From a bacterium (GTDB lineage: Bacteria; Bacteroidota; Ignavibacteria; Kapaibacteriales; UBA7675), in assembly GCA_030430495.1 (NCBI GenBank), contig JAUIKM010000020.1, positions 31,607 through 95,606 of the forward strand: 64,000 nucleotides of DNA. The letters run 5' to 3'. The notes below the pieces were generated by a model. It was not told where the DNA came from, searched no databases, and saw only the letters and a list, made by a program, of their open reading frames with translations. Positions within the stretch are counted from its first letter, which is position 1. Each line of letters starts with the position of its first letter. The position numbers and the translations under genes were made by a program. Below, piece after piece: positions 35,188-43,658 of this stretch.

Positions 35188-37095
35188 ATGGCAGTATTTT
35201 CGCGCATGAGCTCGGACTACCCCAACTCCGCCTTCGCTTCAACATCCCGCAAAGTCATCCTTGTGTCGCTGGTTATCCTGATGACCATCGCATACCTGGG
35301 GCGTCTGGTACAGCTGCAATTTATTGAGGGCAGCGACTACCGGGCCAGATCTCAGCGCGTGATCAAATCCCTGACGTCCAAACCGATGCGCGGCGCGATT
35401 TACGACCGCCACGGCCGCCCGATCGTTCAGAACGAACCGTTTTTCAGTGTGACCGTCACGCCCAAAGACTTTACGCCGCAGGCGCGCGACATGCTGGCGC
35501 TCATCATCGGGGTAACGCCGGAAGAAATCGACGAACGCGTCGCCAAGCGCCGTAACGGCCGCTTCCGGCCCGTGATTATTCACTCCGACGCTACCTTCCA
35601 GGAAGTCGCCGCCATCGAGGAAAACTGGAATCTGCTGCACGGCGTTGAAATCTCGGCGGAAACCAAAAGAACATACACGGACGAAGCGCGACTTACACAC
35701 CTGCTCGGCTATACCAAGGAAATCAACGAACGCCAGCTCAACATCATGGGCGACTACTACGAGCGCGGAGACATGATCGGCTACAGCGGCCTGGAACGGA
35801 CCTACGAGCAGTTTCTGCGCGGTCGCAAAGGCGTTGAGTTCGTGGCGTACAACGCGCTGGGACAGAAAGTCAGCAGCTTCAACGACGGACTGAATGACAT
35901 TCTGGCCACCGGCGGTTTTGACCTCAATCTGGCAATCGATCTGGAGCTGCAGAAGATCGCCGAGGAGAGCATGGAAGGCCACTCCGGCGCAGCCGTGGTG
36001 CTGGACCCGCGCAACGGAGAAATACTGGCCTTTGTCAGCAAACCCGACTACGACCTGCATCACTTCAGCGGAAAGACGCCGACGCATATTTACAACGAAC
36101 TGCGAGACGACCAGGAGCGGCCTTTTATCAACCGCGTCACAAACGCCATTTATCCGCCGGGATCGCCGTTCAAAATGCTTGTGGCGCTGGCGGCGCTGGA
36201 AGAAGGCGTCATCGACGAGCATTCGCACGTCAACTGCCAGGGCTCCTACCGCCTCGGCAATCGCAGTTTCAAATGTCACGGCGGTGCGCACGGCAACCTC
36301 AATGTGCGCCAGGCGATCAAAGTATCCTGCAATGTCTTTTTCTACACGATGGCGATCAAACTCGGCCCGGACGTGCTCGCGAAATACGGACAGATGTTTG
36401 GCTTCGGCGAAAAACGCAGTATCGATATTCTCGAGGAGAATCGAGGTATCATGCCGGATCGCGCCTGGATGGACAAAACCTACGGCAAAAAAGGATGGGC
36501 CGACAGCCGCGCCATCAACTGGGGGATCGGCCAGGGCGAGATAACCGTCACGCCCCTGCAGGTGGCGATGTACACCGCGGTACTGGCCAATGAGGGCACG
36601 CTCTACCAGCCGCATGCCGTGCGCACGGTGTACAATCGCGAAACCGAGAGCATCGATCCCGTCGACTACGGCGCCGAAGAACTGAACATCAAAAAGCAGT
36701 ATTTCGACATCGTCCGGCTCGGAATGCGGGACGTGGTCAACGCCGAAGGCGGTACTGCGCGCTCCGTCCGCCTCAGCAGCATTGCCGTTGCCGGAAAAAC
36801 AGGAACGGCGCAGAATCCCCACGGCCGCGATCATGCATGGTTTACCTGTTTTGCGCCCTTTGAAGAACCGGAAATTGTCGTTACCGTCATTGCGGAAAAC
36901 TCCGGTTACGGCGGTGCGGTAGCCGGCCCCGTCTGCCGCAAAATTCTCGAAAAGTACTTTGGGATCGAGCCCAAACAGCAGAAGCCGAAACCGACCGTTG
37001 TCGACAGCACCGACTCGGTTCAGGTTGGTCCTCCCTCAGTTCCCGCGGTCAATGACAGCCTGCACAGCGGCAGCTCCGAACCGCGAACCGAATAA
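35188..37095 (+). CDS. mrdA: Penicillin-binding protein 2 (peptidoglycan transpeptidase)
   Basis: PBP2 crosslinks lateral-wall peptidoglycan as part of the elongasome. The 635-aa protein has one N-terminal TM (VILVSLVILMTIAYLGRLVQ), the PBP dimerisation domain beginning at MRGAIYDRHGRPI, and the transpeptidase motifs. These are the nucleophile Ser326 in SPFK (326-329), SCN (380-382) and KTGT (537-540). SPFK in place of the more common STFK/SVFK is worth noting. The last 40 residues form a Pro/Ser/Asp-rich tail. No mreBCD or rodA gene is seen upstream. A solute-binding lipoprotein gene starts 15 bp after it. Confidence 0.94.
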   Translation: MAVFSRMSSDYPNSAFASTSRKVILVSLVILMTIAYLGRLVQLQFIEGSDYRARSQRVIKSLTSKPMRGAIYDRHGRPIVQNEPFFSVTVTPKDFTPQARDMLALIIGVTPEEIDERVAKRRNGRFRPVIIHSDATFQEVAAIEENWNLLHGVEISAETKRTYTDEARLTHLLGYTKEINERQLNIMGDYYERGDMIGYSGLERTYEQFLRGRKGVEFVAYNALGQKVSSFNDGLNDILATGGFDLNLAIDLELQKIAEESMEGHSGAAVVLDPRNGEILAFVSKPDYDLHHFSGKTPTHIYNELRDDQERPFINRVTNAIYPPGSPFKMLVALAALEEGVIDEHSHVNCQGSYRLGNRSFKCHGGAHGNLNVRQAIKVSCNVFFYTMAIKLGPDVLAKYGQMFGFGEKRSIDILEENRGIMPDRAWMDKTYGKKGWADSRAINWGIGQGEITVTPLQVAMYTAVLANEGTLYQPHAVRTVYNRETESIDPVDYGAEELNIKKQYFDIVRLGMRDVVNAEGGTARSVRLSSIAVAGKTGTAQNPHGRDHAWFTCFAPFEEPEIVVTVIAENSGYGGAVAGPVCRKILEKYFGIEPKQQKPKPTVVDSTDSVQVGPPSVPAVNDSLHSGSSEPRTE

Positions 37096-37110
37096 CTGCG
37101 GAATCAACCC

Positions 37111-38370
37111 ATGAAAATTTCCATGCAAGAACGCGGCGGTCTCGCGCTCGCGTTGATTGTTGCGTTGGTATGCGGCTGTGGCGGCGGGAGCGAATCGCCT
37201 TCCGAAGATGCACATACAGGCACAACGCTGACCATGGCGCACTTTTGGTCGGAGCCGGCACAGAAAGCGGCACTCGAATCCCTGATCGCGGAATTTGAGG
37301 CGGGCGAACCCACTGTACACGTGAAACTCATCGATCTGAACTGGAGCGACGGCAAGACCAAGATGCAGCTGTCGTTTAACAGCGGCACGCCGCCGGACAT
37401 TGTGCACATCGGCCTGGAGTGGACGCCGGAGTTTGCCGGCGCAACGGTGCTGCAACCGCTGCCCGAACACTTCAACTCTGTTTTGCCCACTGTTTTGCCG
37501 CGAGCGCTCGAAGCACTGACCACGGACGGAAAGATCTACGCCCTGCCCTGGTTTGTTAACACCCGCTCCATGTTTGTCAATGTGCCGGAAGGATTCAGCA
37601 AGTCTGAAGTTTCCACGTGGCAGGACCTCGATGAAGTGATGGCAGCTGCGGAGCGCGAAGGAATGATCCCGTTCGGCGTCAACGCGGCCGAGCCGCACAA
37701 CGTGTTAAAAAAATCCCTGCCGATAATCTGGAGCGCCGGCAGCGATCTTTTCAGCCGCGGGCCGCTGCACACCAGTTTTGACGAAGCGGCAATTGTCGGC
37801 CTGGAGCGCTACTGCGCCATGGCGGCGCGCGGCCGCATCGAAGCTTCGCGAACCTTGGACGACATGTTTGTCGACGGCCGCCTGTCCGTCTGGATCAGCG
37901 GCGCGTGGATTGAGGCTATGCTGCAACGCGATCTCACCGCGGATCAGGTGTTAACGCTGCCGTCAATGCCGACGCGCAATTCCAATGACACGCTGCGCGG
38001 CTGGAGCATTCTGGGCGGCGACGCACTGGCCGTCACACAAAAGAGTTCAAACCCCGATGCCGCCTGGCGGCTGGTTAACTTTCTGACTTCCTACGCTTCC
38101 TGCAAGTCCTTTGTCGAAGCAGTACCCGACGCGGGCCTGCCCGCCCGCCAGGCCGCACTGTCGGATCCCGACTTGCAGGACAACCCCGTCAAACGCGGTT
38201 TTGTCCGACAGATCGGCAATGCGCGGCCGCTGCCCTGGTCCCCGGTTTTTGTGGAAGCGCAAATGATACTTGAGAACGCCATCATGGAAGCGGTGTACGG
38301 GCGTATGACGGCGGCGGAAGCGCTGGAGAGTGCGAGAGCTCAGATCAGAGAGCTTGAAACGGTCCATTGA
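37111..38370 (+). CDS. ABC-type sugar-binding lipoprotein (family 1 solute-binding protein)
   Basis: This 419-aa periplasmic binding protein has a lipoprotein signal (LALALIVALVCGCGGG, lipobox VCGC). The mature domain shows SBP family 1 features: LTMAHFWSEPAQKAALESLI, FNSGTPPDIVHIGLEW, YALPWFVNTRSMFVN, and a late GWSILGGDALAVTQKS. Such proteins usually feed MalFGK-type importers of sugars or oligosaccharides. No permease or ATPase gene is next to it. It starts 15 bp after mrdA and probably shares its transcript. The ligand is unknown. Confidence 0.87.
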   Translation: MKISMQERGGLALALIVALVCGCGGGSESPSEDAHTGTTLTMAHFWSEPAQKAALESLIAEFEAGEPTVHVKLIDLNWSDGKTKMQLSFNSGTPPDIVHIGLEWTPEFAGATVLQPLPEHFNSVLPTVLPRALEALTTDGKIYALPWFVNTRSMFVNVPEGFSKSEVSTWQDLDEVMAAAEREGMIPFGVNAAEPHNVLKKSLPIIWSAGSDLFSRGPLHTSFDEAAIVGLERYCAMAARGRIEASRTLDDMFVDGRLSVWISGAWIEAMLQRDLTADQVLTLPSMPTRNSNDTLRGWSILGGDALAVTQKSSNPDAAWRLVNFLTSYASCKSFVEAVPDAGLPARQAALSDPDLQDNPVKRGFVRQIGNARPLPWSPVFVEAQMILENAIMEAVYGRMTAAEALESARAQIRELETVH

Positions 38371-38401
38371 ACACGCTCGGGGCCACAGTTTAAAACTCAA
38401 A

Positions 38402-38429
38402 ACCCACACAGTTTCTCAACGGTGTGGGT
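38402..38429 (-). terminator. Hairpin between convergent genes, probable terminator
   Basis: An 8-bp perfect stem (ACCCACAC / GTGTGGGT) is followed on the minus strand by TTTTGAGTTTT, so it fits as the terminator of the leftward tlpA-like gene. Two further perfect stems overlap between 38439 and 38478 (CTCAAG/CTTGAG and TTGAGGC/GCCTCAA). Confidence 0.7.
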
Positions 38430-38474
38430 CGTGTAGTTCTCAAGTTAACGCTTGAGGCAATTCTTAAACGCGCC

Positions 38475-39032
38475 TCAATCCAACAACTCATCCACCACTT
38501 TGTCCAGGCCCCAGCGCGAAACATTGGTGTCGATAACGTTGCCCTCGCGATCCACCAGAACTTTGTACGGCACGCGCCGGCCATAGCCGAAGCGCTCGCC
38601 CGTGGAGCCGCTGGGATCAAACGTCTGCTGCCAGACCAGCGAGCTGTCGGAAATCATTTGTTTCCACTGCTCAAAACGATCGCCGATTGCAACGCCGAGA
38701 ATCTCAAAGCCGCGGTCTTTGTGCCTGGCGTACATCTCGCGCAGGTCGTCCATTTCAGCGCGGCAGGGACCGCACCACGATCCCCAGAAATCAACCAGCA
38801 CAAGCTTGCCGCGCAGGTCCTTGAGTTCAACCAGATCGCCGTCCGGATTGTTAAGTCGGATTGTCGGGGCCGGAGCACCGATCTCGATCTGTTCATCGAT
38901 GGGCGTAATTATCACGCCGCTGTCGTTCGGCGCGCCATCGTCACAGGCTGTCGTGACTCCAGCTGCAAGACAAACAAGAGAAATCAGTAATAAACGGGCG
39001 CTGCAAAATGTATGCGTGCTGACAGAGTTCAT
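38475..39032 (-). CDS. TlpA/ResA-like thioredoxin lipoprotein
   Basis: This 185-aa thiol-disulfide protein has a lipoprotein-type signal (LLLISLVCLAAGVTTAC) and a thioredoxin fold with the active site WCGPC in LVDFWGSWCGPCRAEM. A cis-proline region is visible (RRVPYKVLVDREG). Such proteins reduce periplasmic disulfides, for example in cytochrome c maturation, which would fit the heptaheme cytochrome encoded 3 kb away, though the link is only inferred. It follows rarA on the same strand with a gap of about 95 bp. Confidence 0.9.
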   Translation of the reverse strand: MNSVSTHTFCSARLLLISLVCLAAGVTTACDDGAPNDSGVIITPIDEQIEIGAPAPTIRLNNPDGDLVELKDLRGKLVLVDFWGSWCGPCRAEMDDLREMYARHKDRGFEILGVAIGDRFEQWKQMISDSSLVWQQTFDPSGSTGERFGYGRRVPYKVLVDREGNVIDTNVSRWGLDKVVDELLD

Positions 39033-39128
39033 ATTCAGATGTCAATTGATTCATGGATTTGCACAAAACACCGGCAACAACTGCGATCAGTCTTTGGTTC
39101 CGCCTCCGTTGGACGCTCCGACAATATA

Positions 39129-40496
39129 CTATTCGTCGGATTCCGGATCACCATTTTTTTCGGGATAGCGGTCGGGCCTGAAGCGCCGCAGCCGATCGGC
39201 AAATTCGGCCTCGGTACCGCGCGGAACCGGACGGTACAGCGTCGTCTCCGCCATGCCCTCGGGAAAATACTGCTGCGGCAGATAACCGCTCGGGTGATCG
39301 TGCGGGTACTGGTAGCCGTGCCCGTAACCCTCGTTTTTCATCAATTCGGTTGGCGCATTGCGCAGATGATGCGGCACGCGGATGACGTCCTGCTGCGACA
39401 CAAGCGCCCGCGCCTGTTTGACCGCCGTGTAGGAAGCATTCGATTTGGCCGCCGACGCAAGGTATGTAACGCCCTGCGCCAGGTTGAGCATGCACTCCGG
39501 CATGCCGATGAGATTGACGGCCTGGAAAACGTTGACTGCCGTAGCCAGGGCCATCGGATCCGCGTTGCCGATGTCCTCCGAAGCAAAAATCACCATACGA
39601 CGCGCGATAAACTTGGGGTCTTCTCCCGCTTCCAGCATGTGCGCCAGCCACAGCAGAGCGGCATCGGGATCACTGCCGCGCATGGACTTTATGAAGGCGG
39701 AAACCGCGTCGTAGTGATTGTCTCCCTTCTTGTCGTAGCGCGCCGTGCGGTGCTGCAGGGCGCGTTCCAGAATGTCCGCGTCGATTCGACAAAACTCGTC
39801 GTCGCGGCGGCCGGCCAGCGCGGCAGCCATTTCCAGTGCGTTCAGCGCGTTGCGCGCGTCGCCGGCGGCCAGCCGCAGCAGCGCGTCCCAGTCGTCAATC
39901 CGGATGTTCAGGGCGCGTAATTTTTCATCCGACTCAATGGCGCGTTCCACGACGGCGCGCACTTCATCGCGGTTCAGTTCTTTCAGGCGGTAAACCTGGC
40001 AGCGACTCAGCAGCGCGGCGTTGACTTCAAACGAGGGATTTTCCGTGGTTGCGCCGACGAGTGTGATCACACCCTTTTCAACGGCGTGCAGCAGGGCGTC
40101 CTGTTGCGATTTGTTGAATCGGTGGATCTCGTCGATGAACAGGAGCGTACGACGGCCCATACGCAGGCGATTCTGCGCAGCGGAAATCACGGCGCGCACG
40201 TCCTTGACGCCCGCCTCAATTGCGGAGAGTCGTTGAAAATCGAAGGAAGCGCCGCCGGCCATCAACTGTGCCAGCGTGGTTTTGCCTACGCCCGGCGGTC
40301 CCCAGAAAATGATGGAGGGAAAGTCGCCGTTCTCAAAAAAGCGGCGCAGAGGCGCACCCGGCCCGAGCAGATGGCGCTGCCCGATGACTTCGTCTATCGT
40401 AGCCGGGCGAATTCTCTCAGCCAGCGGAGCATTCCTGTTCGCCGCCTCGCGCTTCGAAGACGGATCCGGTTCGAGCGGGGCAAACAAATCGGTCAT
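39129..40496 (-). CDS. rarA: Replication-associated recombination protein A
   Basis: RarA (MgsA) is an AAA+ ATPase related to clamp loaders that acts at stalled replication forks. The 455-aa protein contains [20 protein letters not shown], Walker [10 protein letters not shown], Walker [17 protein letters not shown], sensor 1 [12 protein letters not shown] and the [11 protein letters not shown] box. The family C-terminal tetramerisation domain ends with [18 protein letters not shown]. It starts 8 bp after a small membrane-protein gene, so the two are probably cotranscribed. Confidence 0.95.
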   Translation of the reverse strand: MTDLFAPLEPDPSSKREAANRNAPLAERIRPATIDEVIGQRHLLGPGAPLRRFFENGDFPSIIFWGPPGVGKTTLAQLMAGGASFDFQRLSAIEAGVKDVRAVISAAQNRLRMGRRTLLFIDEIHRFNKSQQDALLHAVEKGVITLVGATTENPSFEVNAALLSRCQVYRLKELNRDEVRAVVERAIESDEKLRALNIRIDDWDALLRLAAGDARNALNALEMAAALAGRRDDEFCRIDADILERALQHRTARYDKKGDNHYDAVSAFIKSMRGSDPDAALLWLAHMLEAGEDPKFIARRMVIFASEDIGNADPMALATAVNVFQAVNLIGMPECMLNLAQGVTYLASAAKSNASYTAVKQARALVSQQDVIRVPHHLRNAPTELMKNEGYGHGYQYPHDHPSGYLPQQYFPEGMAETTLYRPVPRGTEAEFADRLRRFRPDRYPEKNGDPESDE

Positions 40497-40504
40497 GCTT
40501 CAAC

Positions 40505-40684
40505 TCAGGAAATCTGGAAAGGCGGCCGCGAAGCGTAGATGACCATAAACAGCACAGCAACCAAGATGAGCATGAAGATGAACATCAGGTTATCGGTGCT
40601 CGTCATCTTTTGTTCGCCGGAAAGGTTGCTCCAGGTGCTGCGGGTTTGAGTTTTTACGCGCTGCTGATCGCTGATCTTGGCCAT
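40505..40684 (-). CDS. Small single-pass membrane protein (59 aa)
   Basis: A short frame encodes 59 residues. A polar N-terminus MAKISDQQRVKTQTRSTWSN is followed by a strongly hydrophobic segment LMFIFMLILVAVLFMVIY (about 33-50) and a short tail ASRPPFQIS. GGTGA sits upstream of the ATG as a weak ribosome binding site. It ends 8 bp before rarA. The predicted topology (N-in, one TM) and the tight spacing make it a believable gene, but I do not recognise the family. Confidence 0.6.
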   Translation of the reverse strand: MAKISDQQRVKTQTRSTWSNLSGEQKMTSTDNLMFIFMLILVAVLFMVIYASRPPFQIS

Positions 40685-40936
40685 TGTTATTCACCGGAAT
40701 TTGCGTTGTTCCAATCGATCCGGGCGGAACCACTGTGTCCCCCCGCCCTGCGGAATCCGCCGCCGGACTTTGACGCCTGGCGGCATGCATCGATTAAACG
40801 AAAGCGCAATTTACAACGGCGACTCGCAGGAATCAACCTGCGCGGCCGCGATTCCGGCGCTGTGAACGGGTAAACATGGGGTATGCGCCGTATTGCTCGC
40901 ACAATCATTCAACTTTCGGACCAACCGACGCCGGAA

Positions 40937-42064
40937 TCAGCCTTGCGGCGGAGGCATAACCTGCGCGCCGTCGGCAGCGCCCGGCCGAGCTGTTCCGCCC
41001 GGTTGAGCCTGTGTTTGCGTGCCGGTCTGCGCCTGGTTTGCCATGGGAGCGGCGGCGCCCGGAGGCGGCGGATTGGAAGCGCCCTGCGCCGGCGCGGCGG
41101 CAGTCGACGGCGGCGCACCGGCGCCGCGCAAACGCGAAACTTTGCTGAGCACGTCGAACCAGAACGGCGCTCCGAGCGAAATCGCCATAGCGGTCAGCAG
41201 CAGCCCGATAATTTTTTGCAGCCAGCCCAGAATCGATCCGCTCACCGGTACTTTGTTGTGCAGATAGGGCGAGGGCTCCCAACCCAAAAGGTCGAGTTTG
41301 TCCAGTTCGTTTGTTGTAAAGTTCAGTCCCTGCTGGACGCGTTGCAGGCTGCTGTCCAGCGGAATGGTGGCGCGCAGATTTGAGTCGAACTGAATCGTCG
41401 TCTCCGCAATCGCCGGGTGCTCGGTGGCAACGAGTTCGGCCTGCTGCACGACCGAGGCGCGCAGGCTGGCGTCGTTGATCAAAGCGTCGATCATGACGAT
41501 GGTGTCGGCGTTCAGGACTGAAGCGACGACGATCGAGATACAAAGCAGAATCCAGGAGATCTTGCGTTTGTACCAGCCCGAGACGCGGTCCATCATGTTG
41601 TTGTACCACTTCTCCGCCGCCGCTCTGAACTTGTCGATCTCTCCGTCGGCCTCATCGAGCAGCGCCGTCAGCCGATGGCGCAGTTCGGGATCGTCAATCT
41701 TGTTGACCGCGTTTTCAATATCCGCCAATGCCGGCGGTTTGGATTGTCCGTCGGGCGGCACAAGCGCGCGAATCAGGGCGGAAACAAAGGACTCCGCCGG
41801 AAGGTAGGACGGCATGCGCGACTTGCCGGAGGCCTTGCCGGACGGCGCGCCAAAGTTTTTCACCACCGGAGAGTGCAACACCGCATCGGCCAGGGCGTTG
41901 CCTTTGCCGCCGCTCAGCATTGTGCGAATGCCGAGCGCCAGGTTCTTGCCGCGCGTGCCGATCAGCGACACGATAAATTCATTGATGCTTGAAATGATGA
42001 CGCTGAGCAGTGCGTAAAACAGAACCAGACCAATAACAACACCAAACAGTGTGGAGTCCAGCAT
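40937..42064 (-). CDS. Conserved-type integral membrane protein with Pro/Ala-rich tail
   Basis: This 375-aa protein starts with a TM helix (LFGVVIGLVLFYALLSVIIS). It has a central TM (ISWILLCISIVVASVLNA) and a C-terminal TM (IIGLLLTAMAISLGAPFWFD) followed by VLSKVSRLRGAGAP. The end is 55 residues rich in Pro, Ala, Gly and Gln. I do not know a function. The core resembles uncharacterised multi-TM proteins ending in a FWFDVLSK-type motif. It starts 12 bp after the stop of the heptaheme cytochrome gene, so the two are probably cotranscribed and may form a membrane complex (inference). Confidence 0.75.
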   Translation of the reverse strand: MLDSTLFGVVIGLVLFYALLSVIISSINEFIVSLIGTRGKNLALGIRTMLSGGKGNALADAVLHSPVVKNFGAPSGKASGKSRMPSYLPAESFVSALIRALVPPDGQSKPPALADIENAVNKIDDPELRHRLTALLDEADGEIDKFRAAAEKWYNNMMDRVSGWYKRKISWILLCISIVVASVLNADTIVMIDALINDASLRASVVQQAELVATEHPAIAETTIQFDSNLRATIPLDSSLQRVQQGLNFTTNELDKLDLLGWEPSPYLHNKVPVSGSILGWLQKIIGLLLTAMAISLGAPFWFDVLSKVSRLRGAGAPPSTAAAPAQGASNPPPPGAAAPMANQAQTGTQTQAQPGGTARPGAADGAQVMPPPQG

Positions 42065-42076
42065 GCAAACCTCGTA

Positions 42077-43495
42077 CTAGTGCGCCGCCTCCAGTCTTTT
42101 GAGGATGGCGTCGCTGTGACTGGGATAAATGGCGATGTAATGCGTGCGTATGTCGACCCCTTCCGCATCATCCCCGGCATCTTTTTCCACCAGAAGTGAG
42201 CGGGATTTGCTTTGCGGCATGTGGCATTCGACGCACATGTCGCCCAGATCGACATTGTGTTTTTTGATGGTTGCGTTTCCGTGTATGCCGCAATCGGCAT
42301 CAGTGTGGCAAGTTTGGCATTTACTGTTGAATAATGCAAGATCGCGCTGTTTTTTGTGCGGATCGTGACAGGTCGTGCATGTCATGACGCCGCTTGCGCT
42401 GAAACACTTGCTGTTGCGCAGAAGTCCTGCCTGATTGCCATGCACGTCCAGCCCGGCCGGGTCTGCCGATTTCTCGACCAGAAAAAAGCTGTCGAGCGGC
42501 ATGCCGGCGCGATAGGAAAACGGTTCGCGCATGATGTCGGTCACGCCGGAATGGCACCAGGCGCACAGATCCATGGAGCGTTCGCGCGCTTCGTGGTCGC
42601 TGGTGTGCCCGTAGGTGGCCACGATATGGCGTCCGACGCTGTCCTGACGGTTTTGGCGGTGGTATTCGACGTGTTTGCGGCCCGGATTGTGGCACTTTTC
42701 ACAGGTCAACCCGAGAATGTACTGACCGGGTTCATAGGCATTCAGCCGATGGCTCATGAACTTTTCAGCTTCCTGCGCCGATGTTTCGGCTATACTCTCA
42801 ACTGTGAGTTTGTTGATTTTGCGCCCGATTTCCCACGGCAAACGCGACTCAAAATAGGTCGCATGGCATTCCACGCAGCGCGTCACCACCGGGCGGTCAA
42901 AACCAATTGTTTCGTGCGTATACCCCGGGCTCACCACCCAGCTGTCGTTCACGGTGTAGTACGATATGGGCATCTGGAACAGCAGGCTGTCGTCGCGCCA
43001 GGTCAGGTAGGTCTGTCCCTTGCGTCCGGACCCGACGGCAATGTCAATCGGATACGCGCGGCGGAATGCGGCATCCAGCGTATCTCTGCCAAAAATGGCC
43101 ACCTGATAGACGGTATCGCCACGCTGTGAAACGCGGATGTACATCGACTCGGAAAGTTTAAGCGTGTTGTGCGCCGACGCCAGCTGCCCGAGCACGTTTT
43201 TGGGATCTCCCGTACGCGATGTATTGTGGTGCGCCGTTTCGGCATATGTGGCCACAATCTCGGCGTGGCATTCCGCACATGCCTGCGACCCGGCGTACTC
43301 ACTGATTCGATCGGTCTCCACCTCTCCGACATGGGCTTGCTCTCCCCCGGACGCGTCGGCACTGTCCCGCTCAACGGGATCGCGCCCGCCGGAATCGCCG
43401 CAGGACGCCAGCAACAGGAACAGGGCCGATGCAAACACCGACCACGTAACGAAGAATGAGATACTTTGAAGTTCAGGCTTATGGGGACGCGTCAT
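42077..43495 (-). CDS. Heptaheme c-type cytochrome lipoprotein
   Basis: This 472-aa exported protein has a lipoprotein signal (FASALFLLLASC) and seven CxxCH heme sites: CAECH, CVECH, CEKCH, CAWCH, CTTCH, CQTCH and CVECH. Several histidines that could be distal ligands are spread between them. The pattern resembles periplasmic multiheme cytochromes of the c554/doubled-CXXCH type that move electrons. The redox partner is unknown. It heads a leftward pair with the four-TM protein gene and lies 163 bp after comEC. Confidence 0.9.
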   Translation of the reverse strand: MTRPHKPELQSISFFVTWSVFASALFLLLASCGDSGGRDPVERDSADASGGEQAHVGEVETDRISEYAGSQACAECHAEIVATYAETAHHNTSRTGDPKNVLGQLASAHNTLKLSESMYIRVSQRGDTVYQVAIFGRDTLDAAFRRAYPIDIAVGSGRKGQTYLTWRDDSLLFQMPISYYTVNDSWVVSPGYTHETIGFDRPVVTRCVECHATYFESRLPWEIGRKINKLTVESIAETSAQEAEKFMSHRLNAYEPGQYILGLTCEKCHNPGRKHVEYHRQNRQDSVGRHIVATYGHTSDHEARERSMDLCAWCHSGVTDIMREPFSYRAGMPLDSFFLVEKSADPAGLDVHGNQAGLLRNSKCFSASGVMTCTTCHDPHKKQRDLALFNSKCQTCHTDADCGIHGNATIKKHNVDLGDMCVECHMPQSKSRSLLVEKDAGDDAEGVDIRTHYIAIYPSHSDAILKRLEAAH

Positions 43496-43658
43496 CAGCT
43501 CGGGCAGTCAGGTATGAACGAATGGGCAAATATACATCAGTCAAGCGTTTTCAGGACACGGACAATTTCTCAAGGTGTCAGATTGCAACGCCGAATTCGG
43601 GCATTTTTCCTCTGAAACAGCCTTCTAAATCCGCTTTTGTTTGTCACCGGGTCGGAAG

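Noticed and set aside
35239..36834. 531-codon minus-strand frame across mrdA
   Set aside because: The plus strand has all PBP2 motifs in order; the opposite frame has none.
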